From assembly GCF_015711475.1 (NCBI RefSeq), contig NZ_CP065027.1, forward strand, positions 1,240,001-1,304,000: a stretch of DNA of 64,000 nucleotides. Reading direction: 5' to 3'. The position numbers and the translations under genes were made by a program. Origin of the DNA: Actinomyces trachealis. Lineage in GTDB: Bacteria > Actinomycetota > Actinomycetes > Actinomycetales > Actinomycetaceae. Positions within the stretch are counted from its first letter, which is position 1, and every line of letters starts with the position of its first letter. The notes beneath the pieces are model-generated. The model was not told where the DNA came from. It saw only the letters and a list, made by a program, of their open reading frames with translations, and searched no databases. Below, piece by piece: positions 45,093 to 53,884 of the stretch.

Positions 45093-46100
45093 GTGACAGA
45101 GCGCCGCGAACCCACGCTCGCTGACGTCGCGAAGATCGCAGGCGTCTCCCTGACCACAGTTTCCCGCGTACTGAACAACCGCGGCTACCTTTCTCAGCGT
45201 ACGCGTGATGCCGTCGCTGACGCGATCAAAGAACTGAACTACCGGCCCAACCAGCTTGCCCGCGCCCTCCACGGCATGTCCACACAGACGATCGGATTGA
45301 TCGTGCCCTCCACCGCGCTCCCCTTCTTTGGCGAGTTGGCGGTCGGCGTTGAAAACGCTTTGGCAGAGCATGGCTACCGCATCCTGATCTGCTCCTCCAT
45401 GGGCAATGTTGAGCGCGAGAAACAGTACCTGGACCTCTTGCTCTCCAATCGTGTGGACGGCATCATCACCGGCGCCCACAACGAGAACATCACCGAGTAC
45501 GCCACCGTCCGCATGCCGCTGGTCTCAATCGACCGTGAAATCCCTGGTGTCCCCAATATCCGTTGTGACAACGCCGCCGGAGGGCGCCTCGCCACGCAGC
45601 ACCTGCTCGACGGCGGCGCCAAGCGTCCAGCCCTGATCTGCTCCTCTACCGGACCACGCAATCTTCGAGAGACCGGCTACCGTGAGGCACTGTCGAGAGT
45701 CGACGTCAAGCCCGTGATTCTCACCGTGCCTTTCCACACACCTGATGCCGAACGTGAGCAGCTCATTTTCAAGGGACTGGACTCTGTGGCCAGCCAGATC
45801 GACTCCGTCTTTGCCACAGACGACCTCACTGCCGCGACAGTCCTGGACTGGGCCCGCTCTCGCGACCTCAAGGTGCCCGAAGACTTCACGGTCGTTGGCT
45901 TTGACGGGACGACGGCACTACGCCGTGCCCTACCAGGCCTGACGACCATCCGGCAGCCCATTGCTGAGCTAGCGGAGCGTGCGGTGGAGATCTTGGTGGC
46001 TCAAATCGCCAAGCGGGAGGCTGGCGCAGAAGTATGCGGCGATACTCCCCCACTCCCCTGCGTTCTCCCCGTGGAGTTGGTGCCTGGCTGGACTGCCTGA
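45093..46100 (+). CDS. scrR: LacI-family repressor, probably of the sucrose genes
   Basis: The 335-residue protein has the LacI helix-turn-helix (TLADVAKIAGVSLTTVSRVLNNRGYLS, residues 8-34), hinge helix (NYRPNQLARALHG) and a periplasmic-binding-like effector domain (IGLIVPSTALPFFGELAVGVENAL, DGIITG, VVGFDGT). It faces the convergent sucrose PTS gene; two near-identical 16-bp palindromes before scrA and scrB are its probable operators. GAGAGG lies 7 nt before GTG 45093. The effector is likely a sucrose-derived phosphate sugar; that is inference. Confidence 0.87.
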   Translation: MTERREPTLADVAKIAGVSLTTVSRVLNNRGYLSQRTRDAVADAIKELNYRPNQLARALHGMSTQTIGLIVPSTALPFFGELAVGVENALAEHGYRILICSSMGNVEREKQYLDLLLSNRVDGIITGAHNENITEYATVRMPLVSIDREIPGVPNIRCDNAAGGRLATQHLLDGGAKRPALICSSTGPRNLRETGYREALSRVDVKPVILTVPFHTPDAEREQLIFKGLDSVASQIDSVFATDDLTAATVLDWARSRDLKVPEDFTVVGFDGTTALRRALPGLTTIRQPIAELAERAVEILVAQIAKREAGAEVCGDTPPLPCVLPVELVPGWTA

Positions 46101-46135
46101 CCCGCCCCTGTGGCGGGTAACACACTTACGGCACA

Positions 46136-46173
46136 GAGTGTCCCGCCCCGCATCATGCGGAGGCGGGACACTC
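46136..46173. terminator. Bidirectional hairpin between scrR and scrA
   Basis: GAGTGTCCCGCC (46136-46147) pairs perfectly with 46162-46173; the intervening CCGCATCATGCGG extends the stem. It lies between convergent genes. Confidence 0.85.
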
Positions 46174-46186
46174 GCCTGTTACGAGA

Positions 46187-48169
46187 TCAGGCCTTCACTG
46201 TGGCGGGCTCCACCTGGTAAAGGTCTCCCCCGCGCGTCACAGTTCCCGAAGCCTTACCAATCAGCCCTGCGAATTGGGCGCCGTTGGAGACGACTACCGG
46301 GGTGACAGTTTGGTAGCCAGCTGTCTTTACGGCATCCCAGTCAACGTCCACAAGCACCTGACCCTTGCGGACCTGGTCACCCTGCTTGACCTTGGGGCTG
46401 AAGCCCTTGCCCTCCATCTTCACGGTGTCCATGCCTACGTGCACCAGCACCTCAATTCCGCTGACGGAGCGGATGCCGTAGGCGTGACCGGTCGGGAAGG
46501 CCAGGATGACCTCGCCATCCAAGGGCGATACCACGGCTCCCCCGTTCGGCTCGACCGCTAGGCCGTCGCCCAGGGCGCCGGAGGAGAACACGGCGTCCTC
46601 CACCTCATTCAAGGGGATCACCTTGCCTGCCAGCGGTGAGGCGACCGTGAAGTCCTGCTCGGCATCGGCAGGCAGCGGCTCAACAACAGCAGCCTCCTCA
46701 GCCTCTTCTTCCCCCAGGCTGGCTTTGCCTCGTGGAGTGGTCGCGTAGGCGAAGGCTGCACCGAAGGAGGCGATGAAGGTCAGAACCTCAAGCACCAGAT
46801 ACATGGGGATGTCATCGGGCTGGATAGACACCAGGCCCACGAAGCCTGCTGCGCCAAGTGCCTGGCCACGCACATCAAACAGGGCCACCCCCATCGAGCC
46901 GAGGGCAGCCGCGCCCATGGCCACGAAGAAGGGCCAGCGCAGACGCAGGTTCACACCAAAGATCGCAGGCTCAGTGATACCAAAAACGGCGGATGCGCCA
47001 CCAGCGCCGGCCAGACCCTTCAGTTTGGCGTCGCGGGTCTTGAAGAAGACCGCCAAAGCGGCAGCCCCCTGAGCTACGTTGGCCATGGAGGCGATCGGGA
47101 AGATGAAGTCACCCACACCACTGGTGATAAGCGGGATCTCCACGGCAGGGAAGGACTGGTGCAGACCGGTTACGACGATCGGCGAGTAGACCAAACCGAA
47201 CAGCAGTCCACCGAAGATTGACAAGTGATCGTAGCCCCAGGAGATGCCGTTGGTCAGCCCCTCGGCGATGAGTCGGGTGACTGGGCCGATCGCGATAAAC
47301 GCCAGGAAGCCCGTCACAAGCATCGTTACCAATGGTGTGAGCAAGAAGTCCACCGTGCCCTTGAGTCGTTTGTGCAGCCACTTCTCGATCACGCACATGA
47401 CAAAGGTAACCGCCAGCGTGGGGATCACCTGCGCCTGGTAACCAATCTTGGCCACCTGCATCCCGAACAGGTGCCAGTACTCCACCGGGGTCTCGCCAGC
47501 CAGCGCGGAACCGGTATCCCACGCGTTCAGCAGCTCGGAGGAGACCATGGCGCCACCAATGGCGGCTCCCAGGTAGACGTTGCCGCCAAAACGCTTGGCG
47601 GCAGAGAAGCCGATGAGAATCGGCAGGAAGGAGAAAGCCGCCGCAGAGATCATGTTGATCAGAGCGGCGTAGTCGGTCAACCAGGAGAACTTGTCCACCA
47701 GGGAGTACAGACCCTCGGGGTTCTGCTCGGTGATGTAGTCGGAGCCGGAGAAGAAGTTGGCGGTCAGAACGTTGTTGATCGCCATCATCAGACCGCCAGC
47801 AATCAGGGCTGGAAGGACGGGGACGAAGATGTCCGCGATCATCTTGATGAAACGCGAGAAGGGGTTGCCACCCTGGGCGGCCTCCTCCTTGGCCTCATCC
47901 TTGGAGACCTCGCGCACTCCCCCATCGGTGACCATGTGCTTGTAGACGACGTCGACGTCGCCGGGGCCCACGATGATCTGGTACATGCCTCCGGCCACGA
48001 ATGTGCCCTTAAGGTCCGGATCAGCGTCGAGTGCTTTCTGGTCAACCAGTTCCAGGTCGGCGAGCACTAGGCGCAGGCGGGTCGCGCAGTGCGCGGCCGC
48101 AGAGATGTTGTCGACGCCTCCAACATATCGGATGACGTCCCTCGCCACGCGGGCGTGATCCATAGCCAC
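46187..48169 (-). CDS. scrA: Sucrose/beta-glucoside-type PTS permease EIIBCA
   Basis: The 660-residue protein joins three PTS domains: EIIB (AAAHCATRLRLVL, phospho-Cys28), EIIC membrane channel (~residues 105-450, with GLHQSFPAVEIPL and GITEPAIFGVNLR) and EIIA (HVGMDTVKMEG, phospho-His near 577). It imports and phosphorylates a glucoside; the neighbouring GH32 enzyme makes sucrose the best guess. GTG at 48169 is chosen because AAGGAG lies 6 nt upstream; ATG 48163 is 12 nt away. Confidence 0.93.
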   Translation of the reverse strand: MAMDHARVARDVIRYVGGVDNISAAAHCATRLRLVLADLELVDQKALDADPDLKGTFVAGGMYQIIVGPGDVDVVYKHMVTDGGVREVSKDEAKEEAAQGGNPFSRFIKMIADIFVPVLPALIAGGLMMAINNVLTANFFSGSDYITEQNPEGLYSLVDKFSWLTDYAALINMISAAAFSFLPILIGFSAAKRFGGNVYLGAAIGGAMVSSELLNAWDTGSALAGETPVEYWHLFGMQVAKIGYQAQVIPTLAVTFVMCVIEKWLHKRLKGTVDFLLTPLVTMLVTGFLAFIAIGPVTRLIAEGLTNGISWGYDHLSIFGGLLFGLVYSPIVVTGLHQSFPAVEIPLITSGVGDFIFPIASMANVAQGAAALAVFFKTRDAKLKGLAGAGGASAVFGITEPAIFGVNLRLRWPFFVAMGAAALGSMGVALFDVRGQALGAAGFVGLVSIQPDDIPMYLVLEVLTFIASFGAAFAYATTPRGKASLGEEEAEEAAVVEPLPADAEQDFTVASPLAGKVIPLNEVEDAVFSSGALGDGLAVEPNGGAVVSPLDGEVILAFPTGHAYGIRSVSGIEVLVHVGMDTVKMEGKGFSPKVKQGDQVRKGQVLVDVDWDAVKTAGYQTVTPVVVSNGAQFAGLIGKASGTVTRGGDLYQVEPATVKA

Positions 48170-48280
48170 CCGGGGCTCCTTTCTCAAGAGGTGATGCTGT
48201 GTTCGAGAGGGTGATTGCTTGCTCGTCTTCGAGCCCTACTGGGCCACACGCCGATAGCGTTGTGCGTCACCATCGACGTA

Positions 48281-48296
48281 TGTCAAACGTGTGACA
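48281..48296. promoter_or_regulatory. LacI-type operator upstream of scrA
   Basis: TGTCAAACGTGTGACA is a 16-bp palindrome with one mismatched pair and a central CG, the LacI/ScrR style. It lies about 112 bp before the scrA start. A second imperfect half (GGTTTGACAC, 48327-48336) lies further upstream. Confidence 0.7.
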
Positions 48297-48367
48297 TGCT
48301 AGCGTGACACGAAGGTCAGCACAAGCGGTTTGACACAAAGCAACAATGCTCCGGGTCGATTTCCCAG

Positions 48368-49897
48368 TCAGTCCCGCCGAACGACCTGCAACGTGGCCAG
48401 CCTCTGGCTCGTCTCCGAACGCAGACGTACCCCCGTGGCACCATGCTGCGAGAAGGTGCGGAGCGTGAACGCCAAGGCACCATCGCCGAAGTACAGCTCC
48501 GTGACGGAGGCGTCGTGCAGCACCTCCACCTGCGTACCCGCCCCCGCAGGCAGCGTCACTACTCGTCTCGCACCATGCTGGGAGTAGCGCGAGGTGCTGC
48601 GATCTACCGTCAGCACGTCGCCGTCGACGACGATGTCAACGTGACAGTTATTCGCCCCTATCCGCATCCCCCAAGAGGGCCGTTCACCCGCGGCTGTGCG
48701 CAGGGCGAGTTGCCAGTGTCTAGATCCGCTTAGCTTGGGCACAGCCTGCCAGTCGGCGTGAAGTTCGGCGCCAGCGGGCGCTGAGCCACTACCTACCGCC
48801 TCCCAGCCCGTTGACACCGCTGGTCGCTGCACCAGCCGACCGTCCCGTAGCGACAACACGCGGGGCACGGTCATTGTGTGCACCCACCCCCCGGAGTCAA
48901 CAGAGGGCTGATCGTCTTCCGAGGCGTTCCCAGCCCAGCCCATGAGCAGCGTTGGCCCCGGTTCACTGGGGCGGCGAGCGAAGACCTGGGGTGCGTAGAA
49001 CTCGAAGCCCCGATCCACCTCGTAGAAGCTGCCGTCGCACTCGCGCAGCGTCAGGCCATCAAGCACGCCCACGGTGTACACGCAAGGGAAGATGTTCTCG
49101 TAGCCCTCACCCTGGGGGGTAATGCCCTGGGGGCAGAAGATCAGTACGTCCCGCTCCTGGCCAGTCACCTCATCGGTCAACTGCACGAGGTTTGGGCACT
49201 CCCACATGTAGCCCAGGTGGTCCATCGCGCCGCCAGCGTCGGGGAAACTGAGCTCACCCTCGAAGTCCCAGTACACCAGGTCTCTGGACCGGTAGAAGAC
49301 GGCGCCCCCGGTCTCGTTGACACGCTGAGCACCTACAAGCATGCGGTACTCGCCTGGCCGGTTCGGGTCTCGGAAAACTTGGGGGTCGCGGTAGTGAGCT
49401 GTGTAGCCGGGCGCATGGCTAGGAATCAGCGGATTTGCGGCGAACTTGTGGAAGTGTTGCAGGTCTGGGCTGGTCACCAGGCACTGACTGGCGGTGCGTT
49501 CGTCAGTCTCGGGGTCTTTGAGGTTGCCTGTGTAAAAGAGCTGGTACCTAGCGTGCTCAGGTGCCCCGTCCGTCTCCGTGTCATCGAGCACCAGAGCTGT
49601 GCCCGAGTAGGCGCCATTGGCGTCATAAGGACTGTCGGGGGCGATGGCAGGCTCATGGTGCTGCCAGGTCAGCAGGTCCGTTGAGGTGGCATGCCCCCAG
49701 TAGACCAGCTTGCGTGCCGGGTGGGACGGGGTGAACTGGAAGAAGGCATGGTAGGTCTCACCATCCACCAGTAGGCCGTTAGGGTCATTCAGGCGGCCCA
49801 CTGGCGGAGCCAGGTGGTAACTCGGGTAATCGGGGTCTTGCTGGGCCTTAGAGCTTGCGGTCGCAGCAAGCGCCATTGCTTGTAGGTCTTCAGCCAT
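48368..49897 (-). CDS. scrB: Sucrose-6-phosphate hydrolase (GH32)
   Basis: The 509-residue protein is a GH32 five-bladed propeller with C-terminal beta-sandwich. Catalytic motifs: RLNDPNG (nucleophile Asp38), YRDPQVF (transition-state Asp) and WECPNL (acid/base Glu). It splits sucrose-6-phosphate from the PTS into glucose-6-P and fructose; pgi and phosphofructokinase in this window take the products into glycolysis. No signal peptide, so cytoplasmic. TAACCT lies 6 nt before ATG 49897 (leaderless). Confidence 0.93.
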   Translation of the reverse strand: MAEDLQAMALAATASSKAQQDPDYPSYHLAPPVGRLNDPNGLLVDGETYHAFFQFTPSHPARKLVYWGHATSTDLLTWQHHEPAIAPDSPYDANGAYSGTALVLDDTETDGAPEHARYQLFYTGNLKDPETDERTASQCLVTSPDLQHFHKFAANPLIPSHAPGYTAHYRDPQVFRDPNRPGEYRMLVGAQRVNETGGAVFYRSRDLVYWDFEGELSFPDAGGAMDHLGYMWECPNLVQLTDEVTGQERDVLIFCPQGITPQGEGYENIFPCVYTVGVLDGLTLRECDGSFYEVDRGFEFYAPQVFARRPSEPGPTLLMGWAGNASEDDQPSVDSGGWVHTMTVPRVLSLRDGRLVQRPAVSTGWEAVGSGSAPAGAELHADWQAVPKLSGSRHWQLALRTAAGERPSWGMRIGANNCHVDIVVDGDVLTVDRSTSRYSQHGARRVVTLPAGAGTQVEVLHDASVTELYFGDGALAFTLRTFSQHGATGVRLRSETSQRLATLQVVRRD

Positions 49898-49903
49898 ACG
49901 GGG

Positions 49904-49909
49904 AGGTTA
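49904..49909 (-). promoter_or_regulatory. -10 box TAACCT of scrB (leaderless)
   Basis: TAACCT on the - strand is 6 nt before the scrB ATG. The LacI-like operator at 49916-49931 covers the matching -35 region. Confidence 0.6.
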
Positions 49910-49915
49910 GCACTC

Positions 49916-49931
49916 TGTTAAACGTGCGTCA
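49916..49931. promoter_or_regulatory. Second LacI-type operator, upstream of scrB
   Basis: TGTTAAACGTGCGTCA matches the scrA operator at 12 of 16 positions, including the whole AAACGTG core. It overlaps the expected -35 region of the scrB promoter, so repressor binding would block polymerase. Confidence 0.6.
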
Positions 49932-49983
49932 TGTCTGACTGTCCACCGGTATGCCGTTCCACAGGATCGAGGTGCTGCGGCGA

Positions 49984-49989
49984 TAGTGT
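49984..49989 (+). promoter_or_regulatory. -10 box TAGTGT of the Hsp70-like gene (leaderless)
   Basis: TAGTGT is 7 nt before ATG 49997, with no ribosome site. Confidence 0.5.
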
Positions 49990-49996
49990 CGGCCCC

Positions 49997-51598
49997 ATGG
50001 CCGAACGTCGCCGCAACAAGACCCCTGCAAGCAAGCACAAGCTCAACAACCAGTCCCGCGGCATGGACCTAGGAATCGACCTAGGCACCACACGAACAGT
50101 CGTGGCCCGCGCGGACCGTGGCAACTACCCGGTAGTCCTATTCCCTGACACACAGGGTGATCTAAAGGAGTACCTACCCTCTTTGACCGCACTCACCGAT
50201 ACGGGTCTGGTGCATGGTTTTGAGGCTGAGGAGGCCGCGCGTGCCGGTGCACCGTATCTGCGCAGCCTCAAGCGCACCCTAGCCTCTCCAAGCGCCCGCG
50301 CCGACACGCCGGTGCAGATTGGTGACCATTCAATGCCGGTCATGGAGGTGCTGGTCTCCTACCTCCAGTACCTGCGTAGCCTTATGGGGCACAACCCTGA
50401 CGTCGGTGCTGCGGCGCTGCAGGCTCCCGAATCAAGGCTGACAGTAGCTGTGCCCGCGCACGCTTTCAGCGCTCAGCGCCTGCTCACCCTCGACGCCTTC
50501 ACCCAGGCAGGATTCTCAGTTACAGCGCTCCTCAATGAGCCCAGCGCCGCAGGCTTTGAGTTCACACACAGGCGAGCTTCTCAGGTGAATTCCCATCGGA
50601 CTCAGGTGCTCGTCTACGATCTAGGCGGCGGCACCTTTGATACCTCCCTGGTGAGCGTCAGCGGCAAGGATCATCGCGTGCTTGCCTCTCGCGGGGTCAG
50701 TGACCTTGGTGGAGACGATGTTGACCTCATCCTGGCGGAGCTCGCCCTGCGCGCCGCAGACATGGCGGAGGAATCCCTGGCTCCACACCAGATCGACGAC
50801 TTGCTGGACCAGTGCCGCGACGCAAAGGAAGGTCTCTCCCCTCAGACACGCCGCCTGGTCCTGGAGGTTGACGGGCAGAATGTCGTTGTCCCCACCAAGG
50901 ACCTGTACGAGGCCTGCCAGCCGTTAATTGAACGTTCCTTGGAGGCTATGGCCCCGTTGGTTGACCTGCTTGACGACGGCAGCCCAGACACCTCTGAACT
51001 TGCGGGCGTCTACCTGGTTGGTGGCGGAAGCTGTCTCCCGGCGGTGGCACGTGCGCTGCGCGAGCGATTCGGGCGTCGAGTGAACCGCTCCCCCTACCCC
51101 GGTGCTTCCACCGCTATCGGACTCGCGATTGCCGCCGACCGCAACTCCGGGTACGAGCTTACCGACCAGCTCTCGCGGGGCTTTGGCGTGTTCCGTGAGC
51201 AAGACTCTGGCACGCGCATGAGCTTTGACCCGATCCTGCGTGAGGATTCGCTGGTGGTTGGCTCCAAGACCAAACAGGAGGGCACGGTGGTCGAGCGCGA
51301 GTACCTCTCCGCCCACAACATCGGCTGGTTCCGCCTGGCTGAGTGCTCGGGCGTCGACTCAAGCGGTGAGCCGCGCGGCGAACTCGCCCCCTACGAGGAG
51401 ATCATCTTCCCCTTTGACCCCGCGCTGCGTGAGGTGGAGGACCTGCGCTCGGTGCAGGTGCGTCGCGGTGACGTCGGATCCGGCAGACTCATCAAGGAGC
51501 GCTACGAGGTTGATGCCACCGGTGTGGTGCGCGTGTTTCTCACGGACACTACCGACAACTACACGCGCTCTTACCTTTTGGGTACGCGCACGCACTGA
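49997..51598 (+). CDS. Hsp70-family (DnaK-like) protein without the helical lid
   Basis: The 533-residue protein has a full Hsp70 ATPase domain: GIDLGTTRTVVARA (phosphate 1), ESRLTVAVPAHAFSAQR, LNEPSAAGFEF, LVYDLGGGTFDTSLV (phosphate 2) and GVYLVGGGSCLPAVARAL (adenosine). About 145 residues follow, enough for a beta-sandwich substrate domain but not for the alpha lid, and no EEVD-like tail. A basic N-terminal extension (RRRNKTPASKHK) precedes the fold. It is not in a dnaK-grpE-dnaJ operon, so it is unlikely to be the housekeeping chaperone. Role unknown. Confidence 0.82.
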   Translation: MAERRRNKTPASKHKLNNQSRGMDLGIDLGTTRTVVARADRGNYPVVLFPDTQGDLKEYLPSLTALTDTGLVHGFEAEEAARAGAPYLRSLKRTLASPSARADTPVQIGDHSMPVMEVLVSYLQYLRSLMGHNPDVGAAALQAPESRLTVAVPAHAFSAQRLLTLDAFTQAGFSVTALLNEPSAAGFEFTHRRASQVNSHRTQVLVYDLGGGTFDTSLVSVSGKDHRVLASRGVSDLGGDDVDLILAELALRAADMAEESLAPHQIDDLLDQCRDAKEGLSPQTRRLVLEVDGQNVVVPTKDLYEACQPLIERSLEAMAPLVDLLDDGSPDTSELAGVYLVGGGSCLPAVARALRERFGRRVNRSPYPGASTAIGLAIAADRNSGYELTDQLSRGFGVFREQDSGTRMSFDPILREDSLVVGSKTKQEGTVVEREYLSAHNIGWFRLAECSGVDSSGEPRGELAPYEEIIFPFDPALREVEDLRSVQVRRGDVGSGRLIKERYEVDATGVVRVFLTDTTDNYTRSYLLGTRTH

Positions 51599-51612
51599 GT
51601 GCAAATTCCGAG

Positions 51613-51655
51613 CCGGGATGGGGACCAGCGCCAAATGCGCTGGCCCCCATCCCGG
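51613..51655 (+). terminator. Long hairpin terminator after the Hsp70-like gene
   Basis: CCGGGATGGGG-A-CCAGCGC (51613-51631) pairs with 51637-51655 with one A/C mismatch and a 5-nt loop; TTGTT follows. Convergent with the merR gene at 51700. Confidence 0.9.
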
Positions 51656-51699
51656 TTGTTGCGGAGCGTTAGTTACTGAAAACGGCTCTGGGCGTCCGC

Positions 51700-52266
51700 T
51701 CACATGGCGCGCAGTCGCTCTGCACGACGCTTAGCGAGCTCATCCTCCACCACAGGAGCATCACCTGCGTGCTCGACCGGCAGGGAGGCTAGGGAACCCT
51801 CCACCTCGCGCCACACGCGACCAACGGCAATACCGAAGACTCCCTGCCCCCCTAGGACTAGGTCGATGACCTCATCGTTGCTGGTGCACTCGTAGACGGA
51901 GGCGCCGTCGCTCATGAGGGTGATCGAAGCCAGGTCGTCTACGCCGCGCTGGTGCAGCGCATCTACCGCAGTGCGGATCTGCTGCAGCGAGACCCCGGTG
52001 TCCAGGAGCCGCTTGACCACCTTGAGGACCAGGATGTCCCGGAAGGAGTAGAGGCGCTGTGAGCCCGAACCCTTGGCACCACGCACTGAAGGTTCCACCA
52101 GCCCGGTGCGGGCCCAGTAGTCAAGCTGACGGTAGGTGATGCCAGCGGCCCGGCAAGCAATGGGGCCACGGTAGCCAGAGTCTGAGTCAAGTTCCGGGAG
52201 CGGGTCGCCAAACAGCATTCCCTGACTACGCTGCTGCTGCGGGAGTTGGGCTCTGGCCTCGTTCAC
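51700..52266 (-). CDS. MerR-family regulator (Rv1830-like)
   Basis: The 188-residue protein has a MerR helix-turn-helix (GITYRQLDYWARTGLVEPSVRGAKGSGSQRLYSFRDILVLKVVKRLLDTGVSLQQIRTAV). The conserved GSGSQRLYSFRD segment is that of the Rv1830-type actinobacterial regulators. It is the last member of garA-ftsR-bfn-merR, the same order as Rv1827-Rv1830. GTG at 52266 has AGGAG five bases upstream; the frame is open further but without homology. Confidence 0.87.
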   Translation of the reverse strand: MNEARAQLPQQQRSQGMLFGDPLPELDSDSGYRGPIACRAAGITYRQLDYWARTGLVEPSVRGAKGSGSQRLYSFRDILVLKVVKRLLDTGVSLQQIRTAVDALHQRGVDDLASITLMSDGASVYECTSNDEVIDLVLGGQGVFGIAVGRVWREVEGSLASLPVEHAGDAPVVEDELAKRRAERLRAM

Positions 52267-52606
52267 GCTTGCTCCTATCGGGTTCTCTCTGGCGTTGGGG
52301 ACGCCCAGGGCCGCTCGGATTGGCGGCACGTGGAAAACGATAGGTCCGCTCCGAGCGCCCCTCAATTAGGCGGCGCGGGGTGTCGAAAGCCAAGGGCTTC
52401 TCAACCTCAACCTAAGGTAGAACGAGAGGCCTAAGAGGCCGACTATTGCTTGATATCGCAGCATTTCGACATGCGTCGAACATATGTGCGAAGTGATCTA
52501 GTTCACATCCCTGGTAACATCAGTAACACTCTTAACAGTGTGGCGGGCAGCCTGAGTCGATCATGAAGTCTTCTTAACTCCCGCAGGCTGCGCTCATCAG
52601 GGCCCA
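52267..52606. other. 340-bp intergenic region upstream of merR
   Basis: No gene is seen. ACACT (52526-52530) and AGTGT (52537-52541) are inverted repeats six bases apart in an AT-rich patch that may be a promoter/operator for the leftward merR gene. Confidence 0.4.
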
Positions 52607-53068
52607 TCAGGGCTGAAAGTCATCCACCTGGGCGCGCTTCAACTGGTCCCGCATCTTCGCCATGGACTCGTGAACCGACACCTCCCCCAGGTCCACACCC
52701 TGTTGCGCGAGCAAGCGCTCGCTGACGCAAATCCTCAAATCGGCGGCAGCTGCCACCGAGACCGCCTCACCAGGTGAGCAGGCGACCTCCTGCACGGAAC
52801 CACTACAAGCACGAAGCTCCAGCGAGCCAAGCAGCTCACCGTCTGGGCCAACATTCACGCAAACGCCCTCAACCCGCCCCTCTGTCGCAGTGACACAGCG
52901 GTGCAGCAGTCCTAACCAGGACAGGTGTAGACCGTTGGTTACACCAGATAGCGCAAGGCCCTCACGCGGTGTGACAGGTACCGCAATCATCCCGGGGCCG
53001 CCCTCCTCCAGGAGCACGGCCACGAGTCCTTCATCGGCTACGGTTGACCGCACACCAATGAGCTTCAT
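52607..53068 (-). CDS. Bifunctional nuclease (BFN/DUF151) family protein
   Basis: The 153-residue protein matches the BFN/DUF151 family (Rv1829-like): MKLIGVRSTVADEGLVAVLLEEGGPGMIAVPVTPREGLAL, RVEGVCVNV, SVAAAADLRICVSERLLAQQG. The biochemical role in actinobacteria is not settled; plant relatives show RNase and DNase activity. ATG 53068 gives the usual start; a GTG at 53077 is also in frame. It lies between two MerR genes. Confidence 0.85.
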   Translation of the reverse strand: MKLIGVRSTVADEGLVAVLLEEGGPGMIAVPVTPREGLALSGVTNGLHLSWLGLLHRCVTATEGRVEGVCVNVGPDGELLGSLELRACSGSVQEVACSPGEAVSVAAAADLRICVSERLLAQQGVDLGEVSVHESMAKMRDQLKRAQVDDFQP

Positions 53069-53146
53069 CGATCGCACGCCCCAAGGCTACGGTCTGGACC
53101 TGCGCTTGTCTGACGAATGGAGACAACGGTTCAACCAACGGGCGAC

Positions 53147-53884
53147 TCAGCCTAAAGCACCTACAGATCGGCGCAACAGCGCACTGTGGAGTTCAGCGAT
53201 AACACCCGCGAGTGCGGCGGCACGGTCAACAGCAGCGGAGTCTGAACGTGCCCTCGTGGGAGCAACCGCCTGGTCAATCATGTCCGCTTCTCGCTCAGCA
53301 GCCATCCGTACACCACGTAGGTTACGCAGCGGGATGCCTCCTCGCACCGCAGCCATGGCTGCCGCCACCACCCGTACGCTCTCCGGACCAAACAAGCCTC
53401 GAGCGTTGGGTGAGACTAGGCCGATCTCGATCATCTGCTCCACCTGGGAGACACTGGCACCACAGCGTTCAACCAAGTCAGTTAGGTTCAGTGGGCCGTC
53501 AGCCACAACCTGGCCGTTGCGCGCCACAACCTTCGGCACGGTTGCGCCCCGGACATTGGTGTCCATCTCCTCTAGGCGCTCACGGATGACAGACAGCGGC
53601 AGGTACTCGTCTCGTTGGGTCCGGAGGGCATACCGGAGCCGCTCGACGTCGGCGCGAGAATAACGGCGATAGCCGTTGCCGACCCGATGTGGGCTGATGA
53701 GCCCTTCCGTCTCAAGGTAGCGCACCTTGGAGATGGAAAGGGCGGGGAACTCGCGTTTGAGTTCCTCAACTACCTGCCCGATCTTCATCTCGGGCTCGTG
53801 CGACAGGCCGTGGGGCCAGGTTCCGCTCCCCGTCGTGGCGGCGGCAGCTAAGGGCTGGCGCTCTCTGGCCGCTGTGGAGGTCAC
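53147..53884 (-). CDS. ftsR: MerR-family regulator FtsR (Rv1828-like)
   Basis: The 245-residue protein has a MerR winged helix (KIGQVVEELKREFPALSISKVRYLETEGLISPHRVGNGYRRYSRADVERLRYALRTQRDEYLPL) and the extended C-terminal domain of Rv1828/FtsR, which in Corynebacterium activates ftsZ. GTG at 53884 overlaps the garA stop (GTGA), suggesting coupling; ATG at 53788 begins the conserved fold and is an alternative that drops a 32-residue Ala-rich extension. Confidence 0.88.
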   Translation of the reverse strand: MTSTAARERQPLAAAATTGSGTWPHGLSHEPEMKIGQVVEELKREFPALSISKVRYLETEGLISPHRVGNGYRRYSRADVERLRYALRTQRDEYLPLSVIRERLEEMDTNVRGATVPKVVARNGQVVADGPLNLTDLVERCGASVSQVEQMIEIGLVSPNARGLFGPESVRVVAAAMAAVRGGIPLRNLRGVRMAAEREADMIDQAVAPTRARSDSAAVDRAAALAGVIAELHSALLRRSVGALG

